64,000 nt of DNA, taken from Streptomyces sp. AC1-42W (GTDB lineage Bacteria; Actinomycetota; Actinomycetes; Streptomycetales; Streptomycetaceae). The notes under the pieces are model-generated. The model did no database searches and was not told the DNA's origin. It was given only the letters and a program-made list of their open reading frames with translations. Made by a program: the position numbers and the translations under genes. Of this stretch, positions 1 to 7,932 are shown one piece after another. The stretch covers positions 2,418,001 to 2,482,000 of the forward strand of contig NZ_QKWY01000002.1 of NCBI RefSeq assembly GCF_003248355.1. Direction: 5' to 3'. The stretch's first letter is position 1, and each line of letters starts with the position of its first letter.

Positions 1-322
1 CGTGCTCCTGCCACGGGTCGGGCACGTCCTCCGGCTCCGGGCGGGACAGATCGCCGGGCGGGGCCGGGTCTCCGTCGTGCACCTCCACCTGGCAGCCGGC
101 CGGCAGCAGCTCCACCACCAGCTCTATGGGCTCGTCGCCGGGCGTGTGCTCCACCGCGTTGGCGACCAGCTCGGCCGTCAGCAGTTCGGCGGTGTCGCTG
201 TCGGCCGGTGCGTCGATGTCCGTCAGCACCGAGCGGATCAGCGCACGGGCGATCGGCACGGCGGCCGTGGAATGCGGCAGGGAGATGCGCCAGGAGGGGG
301 GTGGCGGTCCGTCGGGCGGCAC
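1..322 (-). CDS. ATP-binding (anti-sigma-type HATPase) protein, C-terminus cut by window edge
   Basis: Reading the minus strand from a GTG at 322 gives about 107 residues starting VPPDGPPPPSWRISLP and running off the window. The segment TAELLTAELVANAVEHTPGD is the N-box region of the small HATPase_c proteins related to RsbW/SpoIIAB anti-sigma factors, which are very numerous in Streptomyces. They bind ATP and usually sequester a sigma factor or phosphorylate an anti-anti-sigma factor. An in-frame TGA lies upstream of the GTG, so this is the first possible start; the ribosome site is weak. The G-boxes and C-terminus lie outside the window, so catalytic competence cannot be judged, and the partner is unknown. 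Confidence 0.8.
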   Translation of the reverse strand, partial: MPPDGPPPPSWRISLPHSTAAVPIARALIRSVLTDIDAPADSDTAELLTAELVANAVEHTPGDEPIELVVELLPAGCQVEVHDGDPAPPGDLSRPEPEDVPDPWQEH

Positions 323-504
323 GAGGGGTTTCCGTTCGGGTGAGCGCGGGTCCTGGGCTCAGACGTTTCCGCGCTCAAGACTTTGTGCTCCCCACCTTAC
401 GAAGCCCGGCGTCCCGGACAAGAGCTCGCCGCCCGGTACGAAGAGGACGTTCGTCACGGGACCGGCACAAGGGACCCGACCGGCGCTCCCGGTATCGTGC
501 ACTC

Positions 505-534
505 GTGACGGAAGTCACGCAACGGTGATAAATT
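505..534 (+). promoter_or_regulatory. Promoter with dyad operator for the hydratase-monooxygenase operon
   Basis: A perfect dyad GTGACGGAAGTCAC lies at 505-518. It overlaps a -35-like TGACGG (506-511), which is followed after 17 nt by a -10-like TAAATT (529-534); the coding start is at 576. The same dyad with the same 22-nt offset to a GATAAA sequence stands before the acyl-CoA dehydrogenase gene at 6247. The rest of 323-575 shows no gene. Confidence 0.55.
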
Positions 535-575
535 CGAGGCCGGGAAGCAGCGACGGCCGAAGGGGACACCCCGCC

Positions 576-1403
576 ATGAGTCCGTTCACCGGCTCCGCAC
601 CACGTACGCGGCACTGGCGCCATCTGCGGGTCACCGAGGCGGACGGCGTCGCCACCGTCACCCTCGCCCGCCCCGAGAAACTCAACGCCCTCACCTTCGG
701 CGCCTACGCCGACCTGCGCGATCTGCTGGCCGAGCTGGCGCGGGAACGCGCCGTCCGGGCCCTGGTGCTGGCCGGCGAGGGGCGCGGCTTCTGCTCCGGC
801 GGCGACGTCGACGAGATCATCGGTGCCACCCTCGCGATGGACACCGCCGAACTGCTGGACTTCAACCGGATGACCGGCCAGGTGGTACGCGCGCTGCGCG
901 AGTGCCCGTTCCCCGTCGTCGCCGCGGTGCACGGGGTGGCCGCCGGGGCCGGCGCCGTGCTCGCCCTGGCCGCGGACTTCCGCGTCGCCGACCCCACCGC
1001 CCGGTTCGCCTTCCTGTTCACCCGCGTCGGGCTCTCCGGCGGCGACATGGGCGCCGCCTATCTGCTGCCCCGCGTCGTCGGCCTCGGCCACGCCACCCGC
1101 CTCCTGATGCTCGGCGAACCCGTCCGCGCCCCCGAGGCCGAACGGATCGGCCTCATCAGCGAGCTCACCGACGAGGGCCGTGCCGACGAGGCGGCCGGCG
1201 CGCTCGCCCGCCGCCTCGCGGACGGGCCCTCGCTCGCCCTCGCCCAGACCAAGGCGCTGCTCACCGCCGAACTGGACATGCCGCTGGCCGCCGCCGTCGA
1301 GATGGACGCCGCGACCCAGGCCCTCCTCATGCACGGCGAGGACTACACCGAGTTCCACGCCGCGTTCACCGGGAAGCGGCCGCCCGCCTGGCGCGGAAAA
1401 TGA
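576..1403 (+). CDS. Enoyl-CoA hydratase/isomerase family protein
   Basis: 275 residues, a normal length for the crotonase superfamily. The start ATG follows AAGGGGA at a suitable distance; a longer frame upstream has no support. The RPEKLNALTF stretch, the oxyanion-hole segment GRGFCSGGDVDE and the second motif SGGDMGAAYLLPRVVG are typical of CoA-ester hydratases. The stop overlaps the next ATG (ATGA), so it is translationally coupled to the two-domain monooxygenase. In this setting it would hydrate a cyclic or ring-derived enoyl-CoA made after dearomatisation of an aryl-CoA. The exact substrate is inferred from neighbours only. Confidence 0.88.
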   Translation: MSPFTGSAPRTRHWRHLRVTEADGVATVTLARPEKLNALTFGAYADLRDLLAELARERAVRALVLAGEGRGFCSGGDVDEIIGATLAMDTAELLDFNRMTGQVVRALRECPFPVVAAVHGVAAGAGAVLALAADFRVADPTARFAFLFTRVGLSGGDMGAAYLLPRVVGLGHATRLLMLGEPVRAPEAERIGLISELTDEGRADEAAGALARRLADGPSLALAQTKALLTAELDMPLAAAVEMDAATQALLMHGEDYTEFHAAFTGKRPPAWRGK

Positions 1404-3679
1404 CCGGCCCGCAGCGGATCGCGGTCATCGGCGGCGGCCCCGGCGGCCTCTACGCCGCCGCGCTGCTCAAACGCCTCGGCCCGGACCGCCGGATCACCCT
1501 CTGGGAACGCAACGCCCCCGACGACACCTTCGGCTTCGGCGTCGTCCTCTCCGACGAGACCATCGGCGGCATCGAACACGCCGACCCGGTCGTCCACCGC
1601 GCGCTGCGGAACGAGTTCGTCCGCTGGGACGGCATCGACATCGTGCACCGGGGCCACACCCAGACCTCCGGCGGCCACGGCTTCGCCGCGCTCGGCCGCC
1701 GCCGGCTCCTGGAGATCCTGCACGAGCGCTGCGCCGGGCTCGGCGTGGACCTCCGCTTCCGCACCCCCGCCCCGCCCGCCGCCGAACTCGCCGCCACCCA
1801 CGACCTGGTCGTCGCCGCCGACGGGGTGCACAGCGCCACCCGCCAGGCCCACGCGGACGTCTTCCGCCCCCGGATCACCGGACACCGCTGCCGCTACATC
1901 TGGCTCGCCGCCGACTTCGCCCTGGACGCCTTCCGTTTCGAGATCGCCGAGACCCCGTACGGCGTGATGCAGCTCCACGCCTACCCGTTCTCGCCGCACG
2001 CCTCCACCGTCATCGTCGAGATGCGCGAGGAGGTCTGGCGGGCGGCCGGCTTCGACGTGCCCGACCCGGCCGCGTCGATCCGCGCGTGCGCCAGGATCTT
2101 CGCCGGCGCCCTCGGCCACCGCCCGCTGCGCTCCAACAACTCCGGCTGGCTCACCTTCCGCACCGTCGTCAACGCCCACTGGTCGCACGGCCCCACCGTC
2201 CTGATCGGCGACGCCGCGCACACCGCGCACTTCTCGATCGGCTCCGGCACCAAGCTCGCCGTGGAGGACGCCCTCGCGCTCGCCGCCTGCGTCGAGGAGC
2301 ACCCCTCGCTGCCGGCCGCGCTCGCCGCGTACGAGAGCGAGCGCCGGCCCGTCGTGGAATCCACCCAGCGCGCGGCGGCGGCCAGCCTGCGCTGGTTCGA
2401 GGAGCTGGGCACGTACGTGGACCAGCCGCCCCGCCAGTTCGCGTTCAACCTCCTCACCCGCAGCCGCCGCGTCACCCACGACAACCTGCGGCTGCGCGAC
2501 GCCGCGTTCACGGCCGGAGCGGAGGAGGAGTACGGCTGCCCGTCCGGCACCCCGCCGATGTTCACCCCGCTGCGGCTGCGCGGCCTGGAGCTGCGCAACC
2601 GCGTCGTCGTCTCGCCGATGGACATGTACGTGGCCGAGGACGGTGTCCCCGGCGACTTCCACCTCGTCCACCTCGGCGCCAGGGCGCTCGGCGGCGCCGG
2701 ACTCGTCATGACGGAGATGGTCTGCGTCAGCGCCGAGGGCCGCATCACCCCCGGCTGCACCGGCCTCTACACCGACGAACAGGCCGCCGCCTGGGCCCGG
2801 ATCGCCGGCTTCGTGCACCACGCGTCCCCCGGCACCGCCCTCGGCGTCCAGCTCGGGCACTCCGGCCGCAAGGGCTCCACCAAGCTCATGTGGGAGGGCA
2901 TCGACCAGCCCCTCGACCACGGCAACTGGCCGGTCGCCGCCGCCTCCCCGCTCCCGTACACCGCCGGCGTCAGCCAGGTCCCGCACGCCCTGGACCGGGC
3001 CGGGCTCGACGAGATCCGCGAGCAGTTCGCCGCCGCCGCCCGGCGCGCCGCCCGCTGCGGGTTCGACCTTCTCGAACTGCACTGCGCGCACGGCTATCTG
3101 CTCTCCGGCTTCCTCTCGCCGCTCACCAACCGGCGCACCGACGCCTACGGCGGGCCGCTCGCCCACCGGCTCCGCTTCCCGCTGGAGGTCTTCGACGCCG
3201 TCCGCGCCGAGTGGCCCGACGACCGCCCGATGACCGTCCGGATCTCCGCCACCGACTGGGCCGAGGGCGGCACCACCGCCGAGGACGCCGTGGAGATCGC
3301 CCGCGCCTTCGTCGCGCACGGGGCCGACGCCCTCGACGTCTCCACCGGCCAGGTCGTCCCCGACGAGCGGCCCGAGTACGGGCGCTCCTACCAGACCCCG
3401 TACGCCGACCGCATCCGCAACACCCTGTGCGTGCCGGTGATCGCGGTCGGCGCGATCTCCTCCTGGGACGACGTGAACTCGCTGCTGCTGGCCGGCCGCG
3501 CCGACCTCTGCGCCCTGGCCCGGCCCCATCTGTACGACCCGCACTGGACGCTCCACGCGGCGGCCGAACAGGGCTACGGCGGACCGGGCGCGCCCTGGCC
3601 CCTGCCGTACCGCGCGGGCAGCCGCCGCCCGCCGACCGGCCGCACCGACGCCCCCGGGCCCCGCCTCACCCTGGACTGA
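1400..3679 (+). CDS. Two-domain aryl-CoA monooxygenase/reductase (2-aminobenzoyl-CoA or salicylyl-CoA type)
   Basis: 759 residues with two flavin domains. Residues 1-380 form a salicylate-hydroxylase-like FAD monooxygenase: GGGPGGLYAAALLKR near residue 9 and the second FAD motif GDAAHTAHFS near 273. Residues about 390-750 form an old-yellow-enzyme NADH:flavin oxidoreductase beginning FTPLRLRGLELRNRVV, with the active-site region ELHCAHGYLLSGFLSP. This domain order and size match 2-aminobenzoyl-CoA monooxygenase/reductase described in Azoarcus evansii, which hydroxylates and then reduces the aromatic ring. Streptomyces homologues are often labelled salicylyl-CoA 5-hydroxylase. The adjacent RidA gene and lack of a gentisate dioxygenase favour anthranilate as substrate, but this is inference. 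Coupled by ATGA to the hydratase gene. Confidence 0.85.
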   Translation: MTGPQRIAVIGGGPGGLYAAALLKRLGPDRRITLWERNAPDDTFGFGVVLSDETIGGIEHADPVVHRALRNEFVRWDGIDIVHRGHTQTSGGHGFAALGRRRLLEILHERCAGLGVDLRFRTPAPPAAELAATHDLVVAADGVHSATRQAHADVFRPRITGHRCRYIWLAADFALDAFRFEIAETPYGVMQLHAYPFSPHASTVIVEMREEVWRAAGFDVPDPAASIRACARIFAGALGHRPLRSNNSGWLTFRTVVNAHWSHGPTVLIGDAAHTAHFSIGSGTKLAVEDALALAACVEEHPSLPAALAAYESERRPVVESTQRAAAASLRWFEELGTYVDQPPRQFAFNLLTRSRRVTHDNLRLRDAAFTAGAEEEYGCPSGTPPMFTPLRLRGLELRNRVVVSPMDMYVAEDGVPGDFHLVHLGARALGGAGLVMTEMVCVSAEGRITPGCTGLYTDEQAAAWARIAGFVHHASPGTALGVQLGHSGRKGSTKLMWEGIDQPLDHGNWPVAAASPLPYTAGVSQVPHALDRAGLDEIREQFAAAARRAARCGFDLLELHCAHGYLLSGFLSPLTNRRTDAYGGPLAHRLRFPLEVFDAVRAEWPDDRPMTVRISATDWAEGGTTAEDAVEIARAFVAHGADALDVSTGQVVPDERPEYGRSYQTPYADRIRNTLCVPVIAVGAISSWDDVNSLLLAGRADLCALARPHLYDPHWTLHAAAEQGYGGPGAPWPLPYRAGSRRPPTGRTDAPGPRLTLD

Positions 3680-3703
3680 GCCGGGCGCGCCGCCGCCACG
3701 GGG

Positions 3704-4522
3704 TCACTTCCGGTGCGCGAACTCCGCCCCCGCGTCCCGCAGCCGGTCGTGCAGCAGCCGGAAGACCGTGGCCGAGCGGGCGCCCGGCCAGTCGGCGGGC
3801 AGCAGCGCCGGGGGCAGGCCCGGATCGGCGTACGGCACCCGGCGCCAGGAGTCCAGCGCCGTCAGGTAGTCCCGGTACGCCGCCTCCGGGTCCGCCGCCC
3901 CGTCCCCGCGCGCCTCCCAGGCCCGCAGCACCGGTTCGTGACGGTCCAGGAAGCCGTGGTGCAGCCGGGCCACCGCGTCCAGGTCCCACCAGCGGGCCAC
4001 CGCCTCGCGGGTCGGGGTGAAGCCCAGATGGTCGCCCCGGAACAGGTCCACGTACGGGTCGAGCCCCAGGCGCTCCAGGGTGTGCCGGGTCTCGTCGCGC
4101 AGCCCGGCCGGGGCGATCCAGACACCGGGGGCGGCCGTGCCGAACCCCAGCCGGGACAGGCGCGAGCGCAGCAGATGCCGCTTGTGGCGCTCCGCCTCCG
4201 GCACCGAGAACACGACCAGCACCCAGCCGTCCGCGAGAGGCGGCTCCGGATGCCGGTAGATGCGCCGGTCGCCGTCGTCCAGGAGCTGGCGGGCGTCCGC
4301 CGAGAGCGCGTAGCCGGCCGCCCCGTCCGCCGTGCGCGCGGCCACGAGCAGCCCGCGCCGCTTCAGCCGGGAGACCGCCGAGCGTACGGCGGGCGCGTCC
4401 ACGCCGACCGCGCCCAGCAGCCGGACGAGCCCGGCCACCGGCATCGGCTCGTCACCGGGGGTGCGCCCGTACGCCCCGTAGAGCGTGACGATCAGTGAAC
4501 GGGGGGTGTGCGGTTCGACCAT
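3704..4522 (-). CDS. PaaX-family transcriptional regulator
   Basis: 272 residues from ATG 4522; the longer upstream frame would run into the ligase gene and is not needed. The N-terminal half is a winged helix (TPRSLIVTLYGAYGR, then VDAPAVRSAVSRLKRRGLL). The C-terminal half has the PaaX-family pattern W(V)LVVFSVPE and HLLRSRLSRLGFGTAAPGVWIAP. PaaX proteins are usually repressors that release DNA on binding an aryl-CoA ester. The gene lies 4 bp after the CoA ligase, so regulator and ligase are co-transcribed. The likely targets are the GTGACGG(A/T)AGTCA dyads at 505 and 6247; that link is inference. Confidence 0.85.
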   Translation of the reverse strand: MVEPHTPRSLIVTLYGAYGRTPGDEPMPVAGLVRLLGAVGVDAPAVRSAVSRLKRRGLLVAARTADGAAGYALSADARQLLDDGDRRIYRHPEPPLADGWVLVVFSVPEAERHKRHLLRSRLSRLGFGTAAPGVWIAPAGLRDETRHTLERLGLDPYVDLFRGDHLGFTPTREAVARWWDLDAVARLHHGFLDRHEPVLRAWEARGDGAADPEAAYRDYLTALDSWRRVPYADPGLPPALLPADWPGARSATVFRLLHDRLRDAGAEFAHRK

Positions 4523-4526
4523 GTGA

Positions 4527-6194
4527 TCATTGTCGGTCCCGCGCGGCCCCGTCCGCACCGGCTTCCCCCGCACCGGCCCCGTCCGCACCCGCTTCCTCCG
4601 TGCGGAGCCTGAACCGTTGCAGTTTCCCGGTGCCGGTACGGGGGAGGGCCGGCAGGAACGTGATCCGGCGCGGGCACTTGTGCGGGGCCAGCTCCGCCCG
4701 CATGAACGTCCGCAGCGCGTCCGCCGTCAGCGCGGACCCCTCGCGCCGCACCACGTACGCCGCCACGATCCGCCCGCGCAGCTCGTCCGCCTGCCCCACC
4801 ACGGCGGCCTCCGCGACCTCGGGATGGCGCAGCAGGGCCTCCTCCACCTCGGGCCCCGCGATGTTGTACCCGGAGGAGATGATCATGTCGTCGGCGCGGG
4901 CGACATAGCGGAAGTAGCCGTCCGGGTCGCGCACATAGGTGTCGCCGGTGATGTTCCAGCCGTGCCGTACGTACTCCCGCTGCCGGTCGTCCGCCAGGTA
5001 GCGGCAGCCGACCGGGCCGCGCACGGCCAGCAGCCCCGGCTCGCCATCGGGCACCGGCTCCCCTTCGCCGTCCACCACGCGCGCCTGCCAGCCGGGGACC
5101 GGGACGCCCGTGGTGCCGGGGCGGATGGCGTCGTCGGCGGCGGAGACGAAGATGTGCAGCAGCTCGGTGGCGCCGATGCCGTTGATGATTCGCAGCCCGG
5201 TCCGCTCGTGCCAGGCGTGCCAGGTCGCCTCGGGCAGGTTCTCGCCCGCCGAGACGCACCGCCGCAGCGCGGACAGGTCGTGTCCGTCGAGTCGGTCGAG
5301 CATCAGCCGGTACGCGGTCGGCGCGGTGAACAGCACGGAGACGCGGTGTTCCGCCAGCGCGGGCAGCAACTGCTTGGGCCCGGCCTGTTCGAGGAGCAGC
5401 GCCGACGCGCCCGCCCGCAGCGGGAAGACCACCAGCCCGCCCAGGCCGAAGGTGAACCCGAGCGGCGGACTGCCCGCGAACACGTCGTCGGGTGCCGGCC
5501 GCAGGATGTGCCGCGCGAATGTGTCGGCGATCGCCAGCACATCGCGGTGCAGATGCATACAGCCCTTGGGCCGTCCGGTGGTGCCCGAGGTGAAGGCGAT
5601 CAGCGCCACGTCGTCGCAGGCGGTGTCCACGGCCCGGTAGCGGCCCGGCCGGCCGGCGGCCAGCCGCAGCAGGTCGTCCGGCCCCTCGCCCCCGTACGCC
5701 GTGATCCGCAGCCCCGGCACCCGGGCCAGCGCCAGGTCGTCGACCGACCGCGCGTCGCACAGGGCGTGGCTGATCCGGGCGAGGGAGCAGATGGCGGCCA
5801 GCTCGGCGGCCCGCTGCTGCGCCAGTACGGTGACGGCGACCGCGCCCGCCTTCAGGACCGCCAGCCAGCAGGCGGCCAGCCGGGGGGTGGTGGGGCCGCG
5901 CAGCATGACCCGGTTGCCGGGGACGACCCCCAGGTCCTCGGTGAGGACGTGGGCGATCCGGTCCACGAGGTCCCGCAGCTCCCCGTAGCTCAGCACGCCG
6001 CCGTCCGGTGTGCGGAAGGCGGGGCGGTCGGGGCCCAGGCGGTCGGCCGTGCGGTCCAGGAGTTCGGCGGCGCAGTTGAGCCGGTCCGGGTAGTGCAGCT
6101 CGGGCAGGTCGAAGAGCAGCTCCGGCCACTGCTCCGCGGGTGGCAGATGCTTCCCGGCGAAGCCGTCGATGTGCGCTGAGGTTCTCGGGTCCAT
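4527..6194 (-). CDS. AMP-forming aryl-CoA ligase (benzoate/2-aminobenzoate-CoA ligase type)
   Basis: 555 residues, usual length for acyl-adenylate enzymes. The start MDPRTSAHIDGF at 6194 is preceded by AAGGGGG at 9 nt. The phosphate-binding loop FTSGTTGRPKG, the adenine motif GIGATELLHIF, the TGDTY hinge aspartate region and the C-terminal lysine segment PRTGTGKLQRF are all present, so it should be active. The sequence pattern is that of benzoate-CoA ligases. It would make the aryl-CoA thioester used by the monooxygenase/reductase at 1400. It diverges from the acyl-CoA dehydrogenase and precedes the PaaX gene in one operon. Confidence 0.87.
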   Translation of the reverse strand: MDPRTSAHIDGFAGKHLPPAEQWPELLFDLPELHYPDRLNCAAELLDRTADRLGPDRPAFRTPDGGVLSYGELRDLVDRIAHVLTEDLGVVPGNRVMLRGPTTPRLAACWLAVLKAGAVAVTVLAQQRAAELAAICSLARISHALCDARSVDDLALARVPGLRITAYGGEGPDDLLRLAAGRPGRYRAVDTACDDVALIAFTSGTTGRPKGCMHLHRDVLAIADTFARHILRPAPDDVFAGSPPLGFTFGLGGLVVFPLRAGASALLLEQAGPKQLLPALAEHRVSVLFTAPTAYRLMLDRLDGHDLSALRRCVSAGENLPEATWHAWHERTGLRIINGIGATELLHIFVSAADDAIRPGTTGVPVPGWQARVVDGEGEPVPDGEPGLLAVRGPVGCRYLADDRQREYVRHGWNITGDTYVRDPDGYFRYVARADDMIISSGYNIAGPEVEEALLRHPEVAEAAVVGQADELRGRIVAAYVVRREGSALTADALRTFMRAELAPHKCPRRITFLPALPRTGTGKLQRFRLRTEEAGADGAGAGEAGADGAARDRQ

Positions 6195-6232
6195 GAAGGA
6201 TCGCCCCCTTGTAGCCCCCTGCTCGCTCCTGG

Positions 6233-6276
6233 AGCGTATCGTTTGGGTGACGGTAGTCAACGGTCCGCGATAAAGA
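6233..6276. promoter_or_regulatory. Divergent promoter pair sharing one dyad operator
   Basis: A dyad GTGACGGTAGTCA at 6247-6260 overlaps both promoters. On the plus strand TGACGG (6248-6253) is 17 nt from TAAAGA (6271-6276), leading to the dehydrogenase at 6313. On the minus strand TTGACT (6260-6255) is 16 nt from TACGCT (6238-6233), leading to the ligase at 6194. A repressor here could control both directions. Promoter elements are read by eye. Confidence 0.55.
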
Positions 6277-6312
6277 TGCTGAGGCAATCGATTCGACCAG
6301 AGAGGCGCCGGT

Positions 6313-7440
6313 ATGACGGCATTCTCGCTCGATCCGGCACAGACCGCCTGGTGCGAGGAGCTGCGCACCCTGGCCCGTGACCGGCTGGCCCCGCTCGCCG
6401 CGCGCGGCCGGCCGGGGCACGTCAACCGCCCGCTGCTCACCGCCCTCGGCGAGCTGGGCCTGCTCGACCGGCTGTTCGGCTCGGGCGCCCTCGACCTGTG
6501 CCTGCTGCGCGAATCGCTCGCCCGGGGCTGTACGGAGGCCGAGACCGCCCTCGCGCTCCAGGGCCTCGGCGGCTTCCCGGTGCTCCGGGCGGGCACCGCG
6601 GCCCAGCGCGAGCGGTGGCTCCCCGAGGTCCGGGCCGGCCGCGCGGTCGCCGCGTTCGCGCTCAGTGAGCCGGGCGCCGGCTCCGACGCCGCCGCCCTGG
6701 CGCTCGACGCCGCCCCGGACTCCGGCGGCTGGCGGCTGACCGGCGAGAAGTGCTGGATCTCCAACGCGCCGGAGGCCGACTTCTACACGGTCTTCGCCCG
6801 CACCACACCGGGCGCCCGCGCCCGCGGCGTCACCGCCTTCCTGGTTCCCGCCGACCGCCCCGGCCTGACCGGCACCCCCCTGGAGATGCTCTCCCCGCAC
6901 CCCATCGGGGCCCTGGCGTTCGACGGCGTCCGGGTCGCCCCCGACGACGTGCTGGGCGCGCCGGACCGGGGCTTCGGGGTGGCCATGGACACCCTCAACC
7001 TCTTCCGCCCCAGCGTCGGCGCCTTCGCGCTCGGCATGGCACGGGCCGCCCTGGACGCCACCGTGGAGCACACCGCCACCCGTACCGCCTTCGGCGGGCC
7101 GCTCGCCGGGCTCCAGGCCGTCTCCCACCAGGTCGCCGAGATGGCCACCCGCACCGAGGCCGCCCGGCTGCTGGTCTACGCGGCCGCCGCCGCCCACGAC
7201 GCCGGGGAGCCCGGGGTGCCGCGCCGGGCCGCCATGGCGAAGCTGTACGCCACCGAGACCGCGCAGTACGTCGTGGACACCGCCGTCCAGCTGCACGGCG
7301 CGCGGGCCCTGCGCCGCGGCCATCTGCTCGAACACCTCTACCGGGAGGTCCGCGCCCCGCGCATCTACGAGGGCGCCAGCGAGGTCCAGCGCACCATCAT
7401 CGCCAAGGAGCTGTACGCGAACCGGGAGCCGACCGCATGA
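6313..7440 (+). CDS. Acyl-CoA dehydrogenase
   Basis: 375 residues, normal for the family. The FAD/substrate loop FALSEPGAGSDAA, the segment GEKCWISNAPEAD and the catalytic-base motif IYEGASEVQRTIIAKELY are present. It should oxidise an acyl-CoA to the 2,3-enoyl-CoA with transfer to electron-transfer flavoprotein. Within this cluster the substrate is probably an alicyclic or ring-opened acyl-CoA from the dearomatised intermediate. The gene starts a plus-strand operon and its stop overlaps the ATG of the RidA gene. Confidence 0.9.
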   Translation: MTAFSLDPAQTAWCEELRTLARDRLAPLAARGRPGHVNRPLLTALGELGLLDRLFGSGALDLCLLRESLARGCTEAETALALQGLGGFPVLRAGTAAQRERWLPEVRAGRAVAAFALSEPGAGSDAAALALDAAPDSGGWRLTGEKCWISNAPEADFYTVFARTTPGARARGVTAFLVPADRPGLTGTPLEMLSPHPIGALAFDGVRVAPDDVLGAPDRGFGVAMDTLNLFRPSVGAFALGMARAALDATVEHTATRTAFGGPLAGLQAVSHQVAEMATRTEAARLLVYAAAAAHDAGEPGVPRRAAMAKLYATETAQYVVDTAVQLHGARALRRGHLLEHLYREVRAPRIYEGASEVQRTIIAKELYANREPTA

Positions 7441-7838
7441 GCCCCATCCACCGCATCAACCCGCACGAACTCTCGCCCGCCGCCGGCTTCTCGCACGCGG
7501 TCACCGCCACCGGCGGCCGGCTCGTCTTCCTGGCCGGGCAGACCGCCCTGGACCGGCACGGCGGCGTCGTCGGCGAGACCCTGCCCGAGCAGTTCGCCAC
7601 CGCCCTCGGCAACCTCCTCGCCGCCCTGCGCGCGGCCGGCGGCTCCCCGGCGGACCTGGCCCGGGTCACGGTCTACGCCACCGACGTCGCCGACTACCGC
7701 GCCCACGCCCCCGAACTGGGCCGGACCTGGCGCCGGCTGGCCGGGCGCGACTATCCGGCGATGGCCGTCATCGGGGCCGCCCGCCTCTGGGACGAACAGG
7801 CCCTGGTCGAGCTGGACGGCATCGCGGTCCTGCCCTGA
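7437..7838 (+). CDS. RidA (YjgF/UK114) family enamine/imine deaminase
   Basis: 133 residues. The FLAGQTALD segment, the central LARVTVYATDVADY and the end MAVIGAARLWDEQALVELDGIAVLP follow the RidA pattern. RidA proteins speed hydrolysis of reactive enamine or imine intermediates. Its ATGA overlap with the acyl-CoA dehydrogenase ties it to the aryl-CoA pathway, where an amino-substituted cyclohexenone-CoA would be a natural enamine substrate. The arginine usually cited for imine binding appears to be the R in AARLW. The substrate is inferred. Confidence 0.85.
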   Translation: MSPIHRINPHELSPAAGFSHAVTATGGRLVFLAGQTALDRHGGVVGETLPEQFATALGNLLAALRAAGGSPADLARVTVYATDVADYRAHAPELGRTWRRLAGRDYPAMAVIGAARLWDEQALVELDGIAVLP

Positions 7839-7874
7839 CCCGAGTACCGGCGCGACCGGTCCGCGTACGGAAAA

Positions 7875-7909
7875 CGCCCCGCCGGCCCGGACACCGGGAC
7901 GGCGGGGCG
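7875..7909. terminator. Bidirectional terminator hairpin between convergent genes
   Basis: CGCCCCGCCG at 7875-7884 pairs perfectly with CGGCGGGGCG at 7900-7909 around a 15-nt loop. It lies between the converging RidA and FAD-monooxygenase genes, with AAAA just before it serving the minus-strand transcript. Confidence 0.75.
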
Positions 7910-7932
7910 CTCGCGCACCGAGTGGCGTCTGC

